DNA of 64,000 nt from Epiperipatus broadwayi (Eukaryota > Onychophora > Udeonychophora > Euonychophora > Peripatidae), in the NCBI GenBank assembly GCA_028023455.1, contig JAQFVV010012396.1:5622085-5686084 (forward strand), in the 5' to 3' direction. The notes beneath the pieces were generated by a model. It was given only the letters and a program-made list of their open reading frames with translations, searched no databases and was not told where the DNA came from. Below are positions 35,358 through 48,235 of this stretch, piece by piece (the stretch's first letter is position 1; each line of letters starts with the position of its first letter). The position numbers were made by a program, and so were the translations under genes.

Positions 35358-36222
35358 GAGCGGTCCCAAATAAAGAAAGAATTAGATGATGACAAATCCG
35401 GAAATGGAAATGGACCTCGAATCATGGAGAACGGATAGGAATACGGAAGCTAATGACATAAAGAAATGACGAGCCAATAAATGGCTAGACAGTATGAGGG
35501 ACTTTAGGAAAATGATAAAGGATAAATTAATTAGTAAGATGGGGTCGTAGATTGAGGTTGATGGAATGTAGGGTCAGATATTTGTAGCTTGATCCTGTTG
35601 CAGTATTTGGTTTTGCCTTCTTCATTGTCATGTGTGGGTGTTCTGCGGTGCACCAGATCTTATCACAGAGAACCCAGGGACAGAGATCCCAGTCTCAATG
35701 ACTCACTGGATTAATATTTCCAGTTAGGTATTAAGCACATATATCGTGAGTCAATGGTCCAGAGACCAATCTATGGGGAAAGAACCCTTTATATGAATAT
35801 AGAGCTTTCAGAAATATATGGGCTCATGGATGAGCTGGACGAAAAGATGCCAGCCTCCCAACCCACCTCGATAATAGTGGCCAGAGTTGGCACTTAGAGG
35901 TTCCTTATTGCATAAATGCGATGTATGAACAGGTTTAATCGGATCACAGAGATATCCTGTGGATTCGAACCTGTAGATACGAGTAGTGGCAGAAATGAAA
36001 CGCATGCATGGCAATGTCAGGATTAAATTGGTTTGGCTATACTGCTTGGTTCAGCAAAGGAAGGGATAATTTACCTGGTCACCTCTCTATAGATTAACCT
36101 CATCCCTACATCATAGTAGCAATGAAAAAAAAAAATAAAAGAAAGAGTTTGAACAATAGTTGGGAGCATATAGCTTTCGATGCATAAGATTAAAAATTTT
36201 TTTGTCAGGAAAAAAATTTTTT
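35358..36222 (+). other. Interior 3' region of the LTR element, no ORF
   Basis: Less AT-biased than the host DNA, especially 35590-36110, but stopped in all frames. No reverse transcriptase, integrase or envelope motif is recognised. It could be a deleted or highly decayed pol/env relic. Confidence 0.5.
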
Positions 36223-36233
36223 AAACGGGGGAA
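36223..36233 (+). promoter_or_regulatory. Polypurine tract
   Basis: AAACGGGGGAA directly before the right LTR, in the position of the plus-strand DNA primer. Confidence 0.7.
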
Positions 36234-38041
36234 TGATCGCACATACTGCGGTCACACATGTATATGTAAAACATACAAAACTTAGAAATATTCGGGTTGG
36301 AAATAAATAAATAAATAAAGAAAGAAAAACAAGCTTCAAAGTTAACAAAAATCAAGAAATGTTGAAAATTAATAAAACAAAGGAAAAGAGAGGGAACTAG
36401 AGTTACCAAGATCGTTATCTTTTGCTATTCAAAGTCTGATTTTCGAGAAAAGTAAAATATTAAATTATAATACTAAAAGCATAAGCTAGAAAAATTAAAG
36501 CAGAAAAGAAACCTAAAGAAAAAATGTAGTAAATATGATTTTGGGGAAAATAAAGTTTAAAGGAAAAACTTCGGTAGCGTGGAAAGAAAAAAAAACAAAC
36601 CTAAAAATTTAATATGTTCAAAAAGATAAGAATCTATGTTTCAAAGTACACCTTTGACGATAAACGAAATGCGGGTTTTATGGAGTATAGTTAAAGCATG
36701 AGTTTAAATAAAGATAAATGATCGTCGAAATTTAGATTTAAATGAGAAAAAAAAGATATACTAAAATTTGTGTAATGAATTAAAGAAAATAAAGAAATAA
36801 GTAAAATGTAAATGGTGCTATAAAATCATGTAAAATAAGTTTAAATATGGCCGGAGGCATAGCATGGAAGGTGTCAACAACAAGTGGGAACAAAGAATCC
36901 GAAGGACAAAGGACCATTGGAATGTTTTAATTAAAAAGGAAGTTAAGTGGAAAGCAAGAGAGATTGTAGCAGAGATTAGAGCTTGAGACTTCGAGTCGAG
37001 AAGGTGAAATTTTGCGGCTTCAAGAATCAATCGATATAACTAGCCAATATGACATCTACTATCGGTACCTCACATACTATGGCTGGCTAAGGCCTTCATG
37101 ATCGCTGGTCGATCCGGACCGTCTGTACCAATGGTTCTGCTATAATGTAACAACTGCTGTAGTAATGCCTGCCTGTGGATTCCTGTAGTTGCCCTGCTTG
37201 TGATGCCTCGTCCTCCGTGCCTGAATAACCAAGAAGCTACACACCGCCAAATATGATAGGCGACCGTCCCTCCTAAATCCACGTGACGGTCGACCACATC
37301 GGAAGGAACTCAAAGACTAAACCCTAGGTAACTTGAATATTATTTTTATAAATCGTCATAAGTGCACTTAAATTCTATAGACAATGGCCAAATGCCTTTC
37401 CTGAATGATAATGACATTCTCTTATGATAGACAGTGAATCTAACGATTATAAATGTGAAAGCATTTATAAGAATTTCAATTAGTTATTTTAAGTATTTAT
37501 GTATTGGTAGAATTTCAAATATTTATTCCTTATAGCACTATCAAAATATAATATGTTTAAATTTATGTTAATATTTCTTATGTCTTTTTTTATCAAACCT
37601 AATTATTTTTATTATTAAAAAAATGTATTAATTTATCTAAATCTGTCTCGCCTCATTCTTTGCCACTCCAAAAAATAGTTTAACATTAGAGAGGGGAGGG
37701 GTAAACTATTATTCATGTTGATATTCTTTTTTAGTTATTAAATTAGCACGTGAAACGTTGATGGTGCAGTGTTTTAGCCCGTAAAATTTATAAATTAGCC
37801 AAGCGCTGTAACAGTAATATCTTACAGCAGTCGGGAGAAAGCTGATCAGGAAAAATAGTCTGGAAGCTATATCCGTATAGCTGACAGATTCGGTCAGGTA
37901 CGGAAATCGATTCGTTTATTTCCGTATTTCTCTCTGCTTGAGGTAGCGGCAAGTGGACGATGTTTGAATTAGAAGAATTCCCCATTACATGTTTTAAGTG
38001 AAAGGGAAGTTGGAGCATTCGATCGTCCCGTGCCCATTACA
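36234..38041 (+). repeat. 3' long terminal repeat
   Basis: Starts TGATCGCACATACTGCGG and ends CCCATTACA. It is 18 bp shorter than the 5' LTR: one AAAT unit near 36310, one A in a run near 36590, and 13 bp at about 37276. It abuts (AT)n at 38042. Confidence 0.92.
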
Positions 38042-39533
38042 ATATATATATATTGTAATCGTTCGATTGTTGTCCCAACTACATAATATCACCAAAACAT
38101 AAGTGCGCTAATAATTGTAACCTCAATCACCGATCAATTCCGCTGCACATTGTCAGCTATTAAGAGCTGTAACCAAAAGCATATCATGCTATCTATATTA
38201 TGCACCAAAGACCACAACCAACATCTGGAGCAACTTACCACAGACCAAACCAATGATATAACAAACTTTTTATGATTTAATTTGATCGCAGCCAGGGTGT
38301 ACCGCGAAGACCTATCATAGTAGTATGATAAAATACATTAAACAAATTATAAGTATGTAATGTTATTATCTTTCTAACCTTAATTTGCGATTTTCATTGT
38401 ATGAGACCCAATGGCCGACCATGTACAAGATGGAATAATGTGTGGAACTACATAAGATTATGAAATTTTAAACCATCTATATGATTTTTAATACAAATGC
38501 TAGTCCAGGTAAAGCTTTGCAATAAATAAACATAAATACTTGGGTTCTTTTTTTTATAGTTTACTATATCACTGAGACTCTTATTATACTGAAAAATGAC
38601 AATTTAAAAACGTTAAGTAAATATATTCAATCATGTCATTTTCTGGTAAATCTGTTTACAGATTTAATAATCAATTTGTATTGTATACTAGAATCAACTA
38701 CACAAAGCTAAAATGATGGAAAAGGTAAATGGGATTTTATTGTACCTTACACATCATAAACTACCAAAGACAAAAAGCATCCAAATGTTTTCTCAAAATA
38801 TCACTAAACTCTTATATCATGTTGACGATAGTATGTACTTCAATGTATGCTCTATCCAAGGTTTATGATTTCTGATTTTACGAATGACAAATAGCAACGG
38901 CACAGTAAGTTTAATTATAAATCAACATTTATTTACAAATTTATGAATAATAAGTAATTAATTCTAATGTTATAATTAAAGACATAAATAAACAAATAAA
39001 ATAAATAAATTATAATTCCATCGACTTTCTTCAATAACATATCATAGGTACGGTTTTTAAAAACCTAATCATACCTTATATTTCAATTTGATATAATGAA
39101 TGTATTGAGGAAATTATACTAAATTCAACATCAACTCATGAAACATCTAATGTCATTTCCAGATTCAATAAATCTATACCGTAAACTTACAATAATATAA
39201 TAAATAATATTATATCTGTAGGATTTAGCTATAATGCAATCATTAAATAAAATGAAAATTTAAACTTACATTCAGGTAAATAATAATCAACCAACAGTTA
39301 ATTATTATGAGGTAACTTGAATAGAATGTCCTGCTACAATTTAATAATCTAACTTATAAATTATACTTACAAATGGAAGAAGATGATTTAGCAGATTAAC
39401 TAAAATACTTTGCCCAACTTATATCTATGAAGTAAAACCATATTCCTGTGGATGCATTCATCTACACATAGGAATTAAATAACACTAAATGCTTTGTGGA
39501 TTTATACACCATCATAAAGTAATAAGTATAATT

Positions 39534-39573
39534 ACACAATTCCGCGGATTAACCACCAGCACAGGAATGAGTG
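39534..39573 (-). other. Hairpin H2, right-arm copy
   Basis: Counterpart of 29697-29737. Loop unchanged; the stem has CGC changed to CAC on one side, giving a G-U in place of G-C. Confidence 0.7.
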
Positions 39574-39588
39574 TAAAATACAAAAAAT

Positions 39589-39634
39589 GGCAATTAAGTA
39601 ATCTGCGGATTAACCACCGGCACAGATTAATGCC
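39589..39634 (-). other. Hairpin H1, right-arm copy
   Basis: Counterpart of 29637-29682 with one base change in the loop (CTGGTGG to CCGGTGG). Stem pairing is fully kept. Confidence 0.7.
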
Positions 39635-41574
39635 CTTTAACATTATAAAACAACATTACTATTTACTTTACATTAAAGTGCAAAATCATCCTCATCAGTT
39701 ATTCTGACCATTCAGAAAACACTAACACTTTAGCAAATGTGGGTTCTTGCATAATAAAATGTTACGCTAATCAGGACAACTAATGTACTAACTTATCTTG
39801 CTTAAGATAAAACATATGTAATATAATATAAGTAATATTAGTATAGGAATAGAAATCTGAAAAGACTCACAAAATACCTCACAAAAATTTATACATCTCA
39901 TAAATTCATTTAGTACTTTTCAAGCTTTTTCGCAAGTGCTATTCTCTTGAATAAGTATCTTATTCAACCCCTATTAATTTAAACTTAATAAAATATAACT
40001 TATGAACTTCACATGCAAGTTCATCTAACGATAAAATTAAAGTAATGCATTATTCATCAAATACATAAAATCTAACAGGTGTGTGTGTGATATAAATTAA
40101 ATGTATAGCATTTTATAGTTCAATACATGAATTCTAGCAGGTGTGTGTATCACAAATTAGATTGTATAGCATTTTATAACTACAAATATGATCCGTGAAA
40201 TCCATATATGATGTGTCGAACAATAAATATACGAAGTAATAGCTACAATTATAGTTGAATTCCATACATGTAATTTTATCCATTTGTATTAGTTATTATA
40301 AGCAATATTAGATTAACAATTTTACGTGGCTCCATAAACATGAAACAATTTCAAAACATGACACGCAGAATTTAAATGAAAATGTTTTTCATAAGTTATT
40401 AATCTCTACATTTCTCTATTAAAACTGTTCCAAGTTTATCACATCCATGCTAATATTTATTTATCCACGCTTAAATCTAGGAATACTAATTATAGCAATT
40501 AATTTAGTCATTTCAAACTGACGATAAAATTATAAAATAGCTTTGATTAATTATTTGAAGACTGTTTTTTATTATCCAAATGGTAAACAAATTAACTAGC
40601 AAATATATTACTGGCATTGCAAAGTTAAATATCAATCAATACTATATTTTTTATTAAAATTATAAACGGAAATATTAAACTATGTTAATAACTTTAACAT
40701 TTTACTTTAATTTAAACTTCTTCTTTTTTTAAAAAGCAAATTTTCATATTTATAAAACTTCTGTAATTAAAATACTTATTTAATTTTTCCAAATTGTAGA
40801 ATAATAAATATTTTAAAACATACCAAAATCTTGCATTTAATTCTGTTTTTAAACTGGGAAGCTCCGACATATTTCAAATGTAATATTGGAAAATTATTAC
40901 TGGCGATTTGATCCACTTGGCCAGCCGACTTGAACAGACTTTTAAATTTAGCAATTCATCTTATTATTAAATACCACTATGTTATTTTTACGTTTATAGA
41001 AAACTTTGTGGTAATCCGTTTACTTGTTAACTATTTTAAAATAAGCTTATCATATTTACACCATTTGCCTTTTACCATTTTCTTTTCTTTCTCCCTCCAA
41101 AAGCAACACTATCAGACGATCTTTTTTTTTTTTTAATTCGTGCTCCTTTCTTTTTTACATTGAAACGCATACGTAATTATTGTATTTATTTTTAATAATT
41201 AAATTTAGTTGAACAAATGGTTTTTTTTTTTTTAATTCAATGGAAATAATTTTTAAGACCATTTTAAACAAATAAAAATTATTATTATTTTTAATATTTT
41301 ACCAAATTTAATGTGTTGTCAAATTTTTAAAAGTTAAACATTTTGATATGAATTAGTATATGGAAAGAAGCAATTTAAATTTATTAAAATAATATAGACA
41401 ACAAGTAAGGCAAAATATTACCCATTCTCTCTAATAAATTATTTTGAATATAAGAGAGTAATCTGTTCAAAGTGCAAATCAAGCCAATCAAATCACCAAA
41501 AGAAGAAAGAGAAATTTTTATACCAGTTACATCAATTATTATATTTTATACTAAAATATATGGTTACAATATAT

Positions 41575-44500
41575 ATATATATATGAAAAAGCACAGATAA
41601 AGTTATGGTAGTCATATATATTCTGCCTTTTTATTGGTACACCCCACCATTAAAACAAATTGGAAATAAACTTTATTATATAATTTTAAATTTTAGAAAG
41701 TTGAAAATATTTATTTGTTAAAACTAAGAAGAATAAAAAGTATTTTAAGTATCTTAGGTTGGAACCTGAGATTAGTTAAGTGAAAGTAGTATAAATATTA
41801 AATCTGGATAAAATATTTATTTTCAAAGGTATATAAATGATAAAATAATAAACTATAAGTTAATAATATTTTGTAATAAATAATCATTTGATAATACTTA
41901 AAATGATAAGGGAGTTCAAGTCTAATTTGATAAATAAAAATATGCATTATATTAATAAAAAATTAGGTCTGTGAACATCTGGTATTAGTTAGCAATAATT
42001 ATTTCTGGTGAAATCTTAATTTATTTTCCAATTAAATAACTAAAACTATGTTCTGAATTTTGTGATTAAAAGTTCTTAGGATTAGTCTCAAATTTAATAT
42101 ATATAAAAATAAAATGAAAATTATTTAAATTGTAGCTTTATTAAGTTCATTAAAGGTATTATTTTTTATTATTAATAAATATTTTAAAGAGGTAATATAA
42201 GTTTTTAAAAATAGTTCAGCTAGAAGCAAGTTATTAAATATTCAGAATCAAAGAGGTGGAAAAATTAACCAATGGGGATGCACATTATGACATAAATTAG
42301 CATGCATATGATAATTGTTGAAAAAGAAAACATGAGAGAGAAATTATTAGTTTTGGGGAAAAAAAGATTTCAGATCAGAAATGAAAACCAAATAACTGGG
42401 TTTGATTGTAAAAAAAAAGTTTGCTGAAATCTTTTCAACATTATTATTTTAGAAAGACAAGTAATTAATTATGACAAACTCAAAAAATTCAAACTTTATA
42501 TTATAAAGTTTTCAATAATATGAATGGGTAAATCAAAGTACATCTCTTCTGGCTAAATTGACAATCAATACGTTTGCTAAAATATCTTTGAATTGTTATA
42601 TCAGAAAAATATGGAAAGAATAGAAAGAACAGGTTATATATTTGTGCCAAACTGTTATCATGTAATTTCTGAACAGAAGGAACAGACTGTAAGTATTATG
42701 TTGATGTATAATTGGATAAGTAATCAAAATAAAATATGTAGAAATTTTCATTATTATAACATTTATGCAAGACTAAAGTGGACTCAACACATGAATAACA
42801 AGAAAATTATTCAAGACAAAGTTAAATGTTCAGTTTTCAAGATCATTAAAACTAAATTAAGAATAAATCAGAAGGGGAATGTATGTGTATAGAAACATGT
42901 GCTTAATATTAAAATATAACTTATAAATATGTCTCTGAATGGAAATTTTACTAGGAAAAAAGATCTAAACAAATTATTATCAGTGAATATAACTTTCATG
43001 TATAATAAAAACTTATGATAAATTATAAACACTATCAGTAACATTAGCTTATTGTAGAATCTAAACTATGTGGAGGATAATATCATTTTTATTACCTTGA
43101 AGGAGATGTAAAATGCTCTCTATTAAATGAAAATATTAACAAGGAATATATCAAAAATAATATAAAGATGAGTATCATTAATGTTAGAAGGGTCTAAACA
43201 AAATATACCACACAGATGGAGAAATAATCTTTGATCATGAAGAAAAAAACTTGAAATATTGCAAATAACATAAGAGCATTGGAATTCTGTAGCTGTAATA
43301 ATTTTCTTGTAAGTGTAAAAGGAATAAAAGTGAAAAGAAGATTAATGTGTGACAAACTGGAAGCATAAGAAGCAATTGAAATACTATGAGTAAAAAAAAA
43401 ATTTTTTTTATGATGAACTTGTATATGAGAACAAAAAGTGGTAATGTAAAGTTTTTATATAGTTAAGTTCATGTTTTAAAATAATCATTATTAATATGAG
43501 GATAAATCAAGAGATAAAGAAATTAATAATTAATATGCTTGGTTTATCTATACTAGTAGTTGGTTGACATTCTTTTTATTTGATTGAATATTACTACACC
43601 ATTAAAATGATGTATATATGCTATGAGTTAGTAGAATATACACCTAAAAATAGTAAAATAAATGCATTATAAGAAAGTGGGGTGTATCTGTGTTCTAGTA
43701 CAATATTAAAATGACAAATGGTGACATTTAAAGTTTTATCTGGTGTTTAACTATCAATGCTGTAATATAATTGTAATATAGTTATAGCTAATTTTATTTT
43801 ATAAATCTTAATAGATATTATTTATAAGACATTGTATAAAATAAGTATAATTCGGAAATAGACAGTTAATACATTATTACCTAAAACAAAGGTAACGATT
43901 TTTTTTTTATTTAGTATGCACCAAAATGTAGTCTATCAGCATTCCTAAATTGTAGATGGAAATTAATCCAGGAAAAAATAGGTAGTAATATTTGATAGTG
44001 TATAGTACCAAAAGTTTTTTTGTTGTATTTTATTATATAGTTGAGTAATAAGACTACAAGAAAATTGAGTGTAAGGTAAAAAGAGAGATCAAATTGTGAA
44101 TATCACAAAATATAAACACAGATAAAAGTGTAATATTTCATAATATTATAATGAAATTATTTTAATTAGGAAATAAAACATTAATCCATATTTTTTAAAT
44201 CTTTTTGTTCTCATCACAATCTATAAAGGGTAATGGATGAGGGGGGGGGGAATTGATTATTTAATATACATCTTATTTTGTAATATAAGGCACAAAGTTA
44301 AATATCACACATTTTATTGTATTAGCATAGAATTTTATGTTGAATACCTCAGTATAATTCAGGGGAAATGTAAATGCTTAATGTTTTACATATACTATTA
44401 TATTATATTGTTGTATACTTTTTTTTATTGTTGTATGTTAATCCATTTATTAATACTAATCAATTCTTGGAAATTTGTAAATAAGATGTTAAAATTAATG

Positions 44501-45084
44501 TTTTGTAATTTAAACCAAGTATCTAGAGTTGCATTTTTTTTTAGAAATCATCATCATTACACCATCATCAGAGAATATGATTTATAATATACACATTGAC
44601 CAAAACATATCATTTGAAATTTGGAGAAGAAATTAATTCAGTACAAGATATCGTATAACCATTATCTGGGAAAATATTTTTTAAATGAGATCTTAAATTA
44701 TTGCAAACTGCCTTGATCATATCAGTCATTGATAAAATATTTAGTAAAGTATGTTTATTTTTAGGAAATCAGATCATGAAATAGTATTTTTATTTAAAGT
44801 TCTAAATTATGATTACAATTTAGATAACAGTGATTTATTATTCAATAGTAAAGAACATTAATATCAAGTAGTAATATAATTTTAATTATAGACTAATGTT
44901 ATATGTCTTTTCTGAAATGATACACTACCTATAGAGTTAAGTAAAATCCCTCTTGATATTTTATAGGTGATATAAATAGCTAATTAAAATCATTGATAAT
45001 TCTGAGATCTCCTTAATATAATAATATTATTATGGTTATTCTTAATGATAATCTTATAAAAGTAATAATAATAAAAGCTCAATA
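41575..45084. other. AT-rich DNA, no gene recognised
   Basis: The open frames at 42593-42892 (99 codons) and 44237-44587 (116 codons) lack domains and splice support. The former lies in a purine-rich stretch (42.6-43.4 kb) that may be a plus-strand LINE fossil, but no catalytic or endonuclease motif was found. A run of ten G occurs at about 44242-44251. Confidence 0.45.
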
Positions 45085-45192
45085 TACACCTGGGTCTCAT
45101 TTTATGCGGATTTATTTAAGGTGATTTTGAAGTTATGCGATTCATGTTTCTTTTTAATATTTTTGTATGTGGTTTTTTTTTTATGTGATAAA

Positions 45193-45319
45193 AATTATTA
45201 GATCAGAAGTCAAGCTCCGATAATGCATTTTTACTTTAAATGTTATAAATTTTGCACACTCACATGTCATATTTAAAGTAATAGCACATTATCGGAGTTT
45301 GACTTCCATCTAATAATTT
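45193..45319. mobile_element. Palindromic MITE nested in the Tigger element
   Basis: AAATTATTAGATCAGAAGTC at the left returns as reverse complement at the right with few mismatches, and CTCCGATAATG and TACTTTAAAT also pair across the centre. About 127 bp, no coding capacity. Confidence 0.8.
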
Positions 45320-45589
45320 CAATATTTTCAGCCCTTTATAATAGTACTGTAATAGATTTTATGCAATAAAGAAGTTCATAATTCACTTAAAATCAGTATT
45401 TTCCCATTTTATATACACACTTTAAATTTTAAAAGATTATAATGTAAATCTGTTCAAACATTATAGATTCCCATACTATGCATGTTGTTTTTACATTTTA
45501 AATCACATTCTGTTTTTGCTTTTTAAAAAAAGTGTACATAATCAATTAATCATTTAGTGTCTGCAAGTTTATTTTTAAAAGGTGAGTAA

Positions 45590-45804
45590 CAGCAGTGGGC
45601 ACAATTAAATTTGACAATTAAAAATTAAAACCTGATTTTTAATTATAATTAACAGTTTAAAAATTATGTAATGTGATCTGAAATTAATGTGGTGTGAAAC
45701 AATGAAATTTGATTTTTAAATGGAATTGAAAATTAAAAAATTAAAGACAAAAATAAAAATTTAATTTTTGATTGTTAGTTTTAATTAAATTTTGCCCAAC
45801 AGTG
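45590..45804. mobile_element. hAT-like MITE nested in the Tigger element
   Basis: The right end read inward is CACTGTTGGGCAAAATT and the left end CAGCAGTGGGCACAATT, resembling the CAG.G.TGGGC termini of hAT elements. The flanking octamers GTGAGTAA (approx.) and GAGAGTAG agree at about six of eight positions, consistent with a decayed 8-bp hAT target duplication. Confidence 0.6.
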
Positions 45805-45962
45805 GAGAGTAGGTGTCTTTATTATTATAAGTCTAAGTTCTCATTTTTATTTAAACTCTTAGTTTACCCTAATGGAGAGGGAAAAACACCCCAAAAAATA
45901 AATTTCTTTGGAAACAAAAAAATTCAATTAAATTATCAAAAAACGAAACAAAATTTTCAATT

Positions 45963-46110
45963 TTAGATCGCTTAGAGAAATGGGAAGGATCAACAGCAAT
46001 TGGAAAACATTTTAGTTTGGGCAAATCCACTATAAGAGCAATTAAAACAAATGAAGTTGGTGCTAGTTGTATTTTCTCTTGTGATGAATCTGATGTCTTA
46101 CTAGTTCACA
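45963..46110 (+). pseudogene. Tigger transposase HTH (CENPB-N type) remnant
   Basis: One frame reads LDRLEKWEGSTAIGKHFSLG and then KSTIRAIKTNEV. This matches the N-terminal DNA-binding helix-turn-helix of Tigger/CENP-B proteins (L..LE.GE....IA..F.L..STV..I.KN). The basic start of the domain lies upstream in another frame (45772-45966 frame), so a frameshift is present, and the hAT-like MITE has cut in before it. No DDE domain follows; the coding sequence runs into stops after 46140. A fossil of the binding domain inside a non-autonomous element. Confidence 0.75.
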
Positions 46111-46464
46111 AACGAAACTGCATATCATCAAATAGAAATAATGATTAAAATACTGTACATGTATGAAAAAATGTAAATTACACATTAAAATGTATTGTTT
46201 TGAATAAAATTAAATACTGTAGTTAATAAAAAAAGTAAAAAAAGTTTGACTTGTATTAATTTTTTTCAAATTTGAAATTTTTTATTACTCATATTTTATT
46301 TCATTATTTTTTTAATGTGAATTTTAAAGTAATTTATGTTGGTGCTTTGCTTTTATGCGATTTTTGAAATTACAATGTAAGTTAAGTCTATTTTTGTGCG
46401 ATTTCTTGTGTGTGCATTTTCTGAGGAACCTATCTACCACATAAAATGAAACCCAGGTGTATAA

Positions 46465-47070
46465 TAAATTGATAATATAACACAGTGATTAGGTTAACTT
46501 AAAGGCAATAATTATAGATGTTTTATTATATTTATTAAAATAATATTGTTAGTCATGGGAATATTCAGATTCTTAATAAGTAGGAGTGTCTTGGAATTTG
46601 TATGCCATTAAACAAATAGTTTGGTAGTTGTTTAATGTTAAAAAGTATATAATGGTGTTAATAGGGTAAGTGGGACTCACAATTGCTAATATTAACTAAA
46701 TATAGTTTAGAAATTATAAGTGTTAAATTGTACCTATTATAAAGTCATAGTATAGCCCAATTTAGGAACTTGTCATGTCTTTTAGGGATCATCCTCCTAT
46801 TGACAGGGTACAATATATATAAAGCACATACAGAAGATATAATTTAAAAACAGATATTAGCTAGTGAGTAAAATATATCTATTTAAAATGACATTATTTT
46901 GAACACTTAACTTTACAAATAAAATTAAATATTTAATATGCAAGTTTTAAAAGTAAATACTGAATTGTTAAAAATAATTGTTAAAACTGAATTGGTAAAA
47001 ATAATGCTTTCTTTTAAAACTTTTACTTACAATTAAAAAATAATGTGTTAATTTGTACTACCTATTTTAT
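46465..47070. other. AT-rich spacer, nothing recognised
   Basis: No gene or element is supported between the Tigger element and repeat S. Confidence 0.5.
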
Positions 47071-47074
47071 TTTA

Positions 47075-47735
47075 TATTTTTACAGGCACATATGTGTGCT
47101 TATATAAATGTGTGTCATGTAAACATATTGAACTATCTGTAAATCACAATGCTATACCATATTTTTTTATTATTTTTAAAATCAAAATCAGAATGATGTG
47201 TTTATATTTGTAGTGTACTTAACAGACTTTAATTGGACTTGTTTCTAATTAATAAATTTATATGTCTTTGTTTTAAGTTACTCCACTGAATTTATTTAAT
47301 ACTAAAATAGGTTTAAAATATTATATGTTTGTATTTTTTCTTGTTTACAATGGGATTAGTCCTTTCCAAGCTTTCAGAGCAATGATGATTGATTTTTATA
47401 TATGTGAAGGTTTATGTTTGTGGGTGGACATTCAGATCGTTCTTTGGATGGTACAATGGTCATCACCTTTAAAGTTTATTCACTCCATTTTATTTTTTAG
47501 AAAGCAAATTAAGTTCATAGTTGGCCTGTACACTCATGGTACTCTACGGCCACAGCACTGATGGTGATGCAGCTTGTAATTTATAATTATTATTATAATT
47601 ACTTATAGTTTTGTTCAGTGCTGATAGTCATGCTCTCATGCTCTTATTTTTTTATACATGCTCATTTTCTTTCTTTTATTTGTGTTAAATGGGGATGATG
47701 GTGTTTTCCCATCTTCCCATGATTATCCCTATTTT
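47075..47735 (+). repeat. Dispersed repeat S, copy 2
   Basis: Collinear with 16840-17720 without the (TA)n insertion. The 78-codon frame at 47325-47561 within it is not open in copy 1, so it is not taken as coding. Confidence 0.6.
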
Positions 47736-48235
47736 CTGTACCATTACAATATATATACATAATAAATATAACAGTAATTAATTACTGTTATATTTATTAT
47801 TTTTATTGTTATTAGAATAGTTTTTAATTAATGGAAATACTTTTTAATTACAGCCTTTATTATATAATGAGATCTGGTCAAATTAATTAATTAGTTTCAG
47901 ATGGTCTTTTGTTATATTATCTTCTTATTACACCTTACATTGAAATATTTATATTTAAGGGTAATTCACTCCAGGCCTATATGAAAAATGGCACATATCA
48001 AAAATGTACATGTAAAAATACATATAAAATTAATAGTTGTGTATACTGTGTGATCTTTAAAAATAAAGTAAAAGAAAACTTTCAAAAGTATGAAATAAAA
48101 CTTTGAACAAACTTACTCTGATAAAAATTCACAGAATATTAAATTTAGCTATCTCAGTTTCAGTACTTCCATTTTCTTGCTTGGAATTTTTATCCTAAAG
48201 TTATGTTCTAAGTCTATTGTCTCATCTGTTTGCTA

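Larger units (their letters stand above)
31285..38041 (+). mobile_element. Non-autonomous LTR retrotransposon (LARD-like)
   Basis: Two direct repeats of 1.83 and 1.81 kb flank a 3.1-kb interior with a tRNA-Pro-like primer binding site (33121), a gag-like ORF (34512-35357), no protease/reverse transcriptase/integrase, and a purine-rich tract before the right LTR. It therefore must have been mobilised by enzymes of a relative. Both sides are (AT)n, so the target duplication cannot be told apart from the repeat. The left boundary is 31285 or 31290. The LTRs differ by three indels (18 bp in total) and, by eye, a few dozen or fewer substitutions, so insertion is younger than the divergence of the flanking 3.5-kb arms. 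Confidence 0.88.
38052..41570 (-). mobile_element. Unrecognised 3.5-kb element, right arm of the palindrome
   Basis: Reverse complement of 27770-31264, 3.52 kb, with outer end ATGGTTACAAT at 41560-41570 and inner end ATTGTAATC at 38052-38060. Both ends lie in (AT)n. Its inner terminus has diverged from the outer consensus (AACCAT to AATCGT). It carries the tandem duplication, the two shared-loop hairpins and the A-box-like word in mirrored positions. Extra poly-T runs (41121-41136, 41221-41233) distinguish it from the left arm. No coding sequence is recognised; the frame at 40930-41136 is not conserved. Confidence 0.7.
45087..46459 (+). mobile_element. Tigger/pogo-type DNA transposon, non-autonomous
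   Basis: Ends CACCTGGGTCTCATTTTATG and CATAAAATGAAACCCAGGTG are inverted repeats with one mismatch, and TA lies on both sides (45085-45086, 46460-46461), the target duplication of the Tc1/mariner/pogo superfamily. The interior keeps a piece of the transposase N-terminal helix-turn-helix (separate entry) but not the DDE catalytic domain. Subterminal TTATGCG and TTTTGTGCGATTT repeats are also typical of Tigger elements. Two MITEs are nested at 45193-45319 and 45590-45804. Without them the element is about 1.03 kb. Confidence 0.88.

Noticed and set aside
42593-42892. 99-codon ORF as a gene
   Set aside because: No domain, no splice borders; possibly part of an unrecognised LINE fossil but no catalytic motif was found.
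44237-44587. 116-codon ORF
   Set aside because: Second longest frame of the window but made of I, Y, F, C-rich low-complexity residues typical of AT-rich noise; begins next to a G-run and has no splice or domain support.
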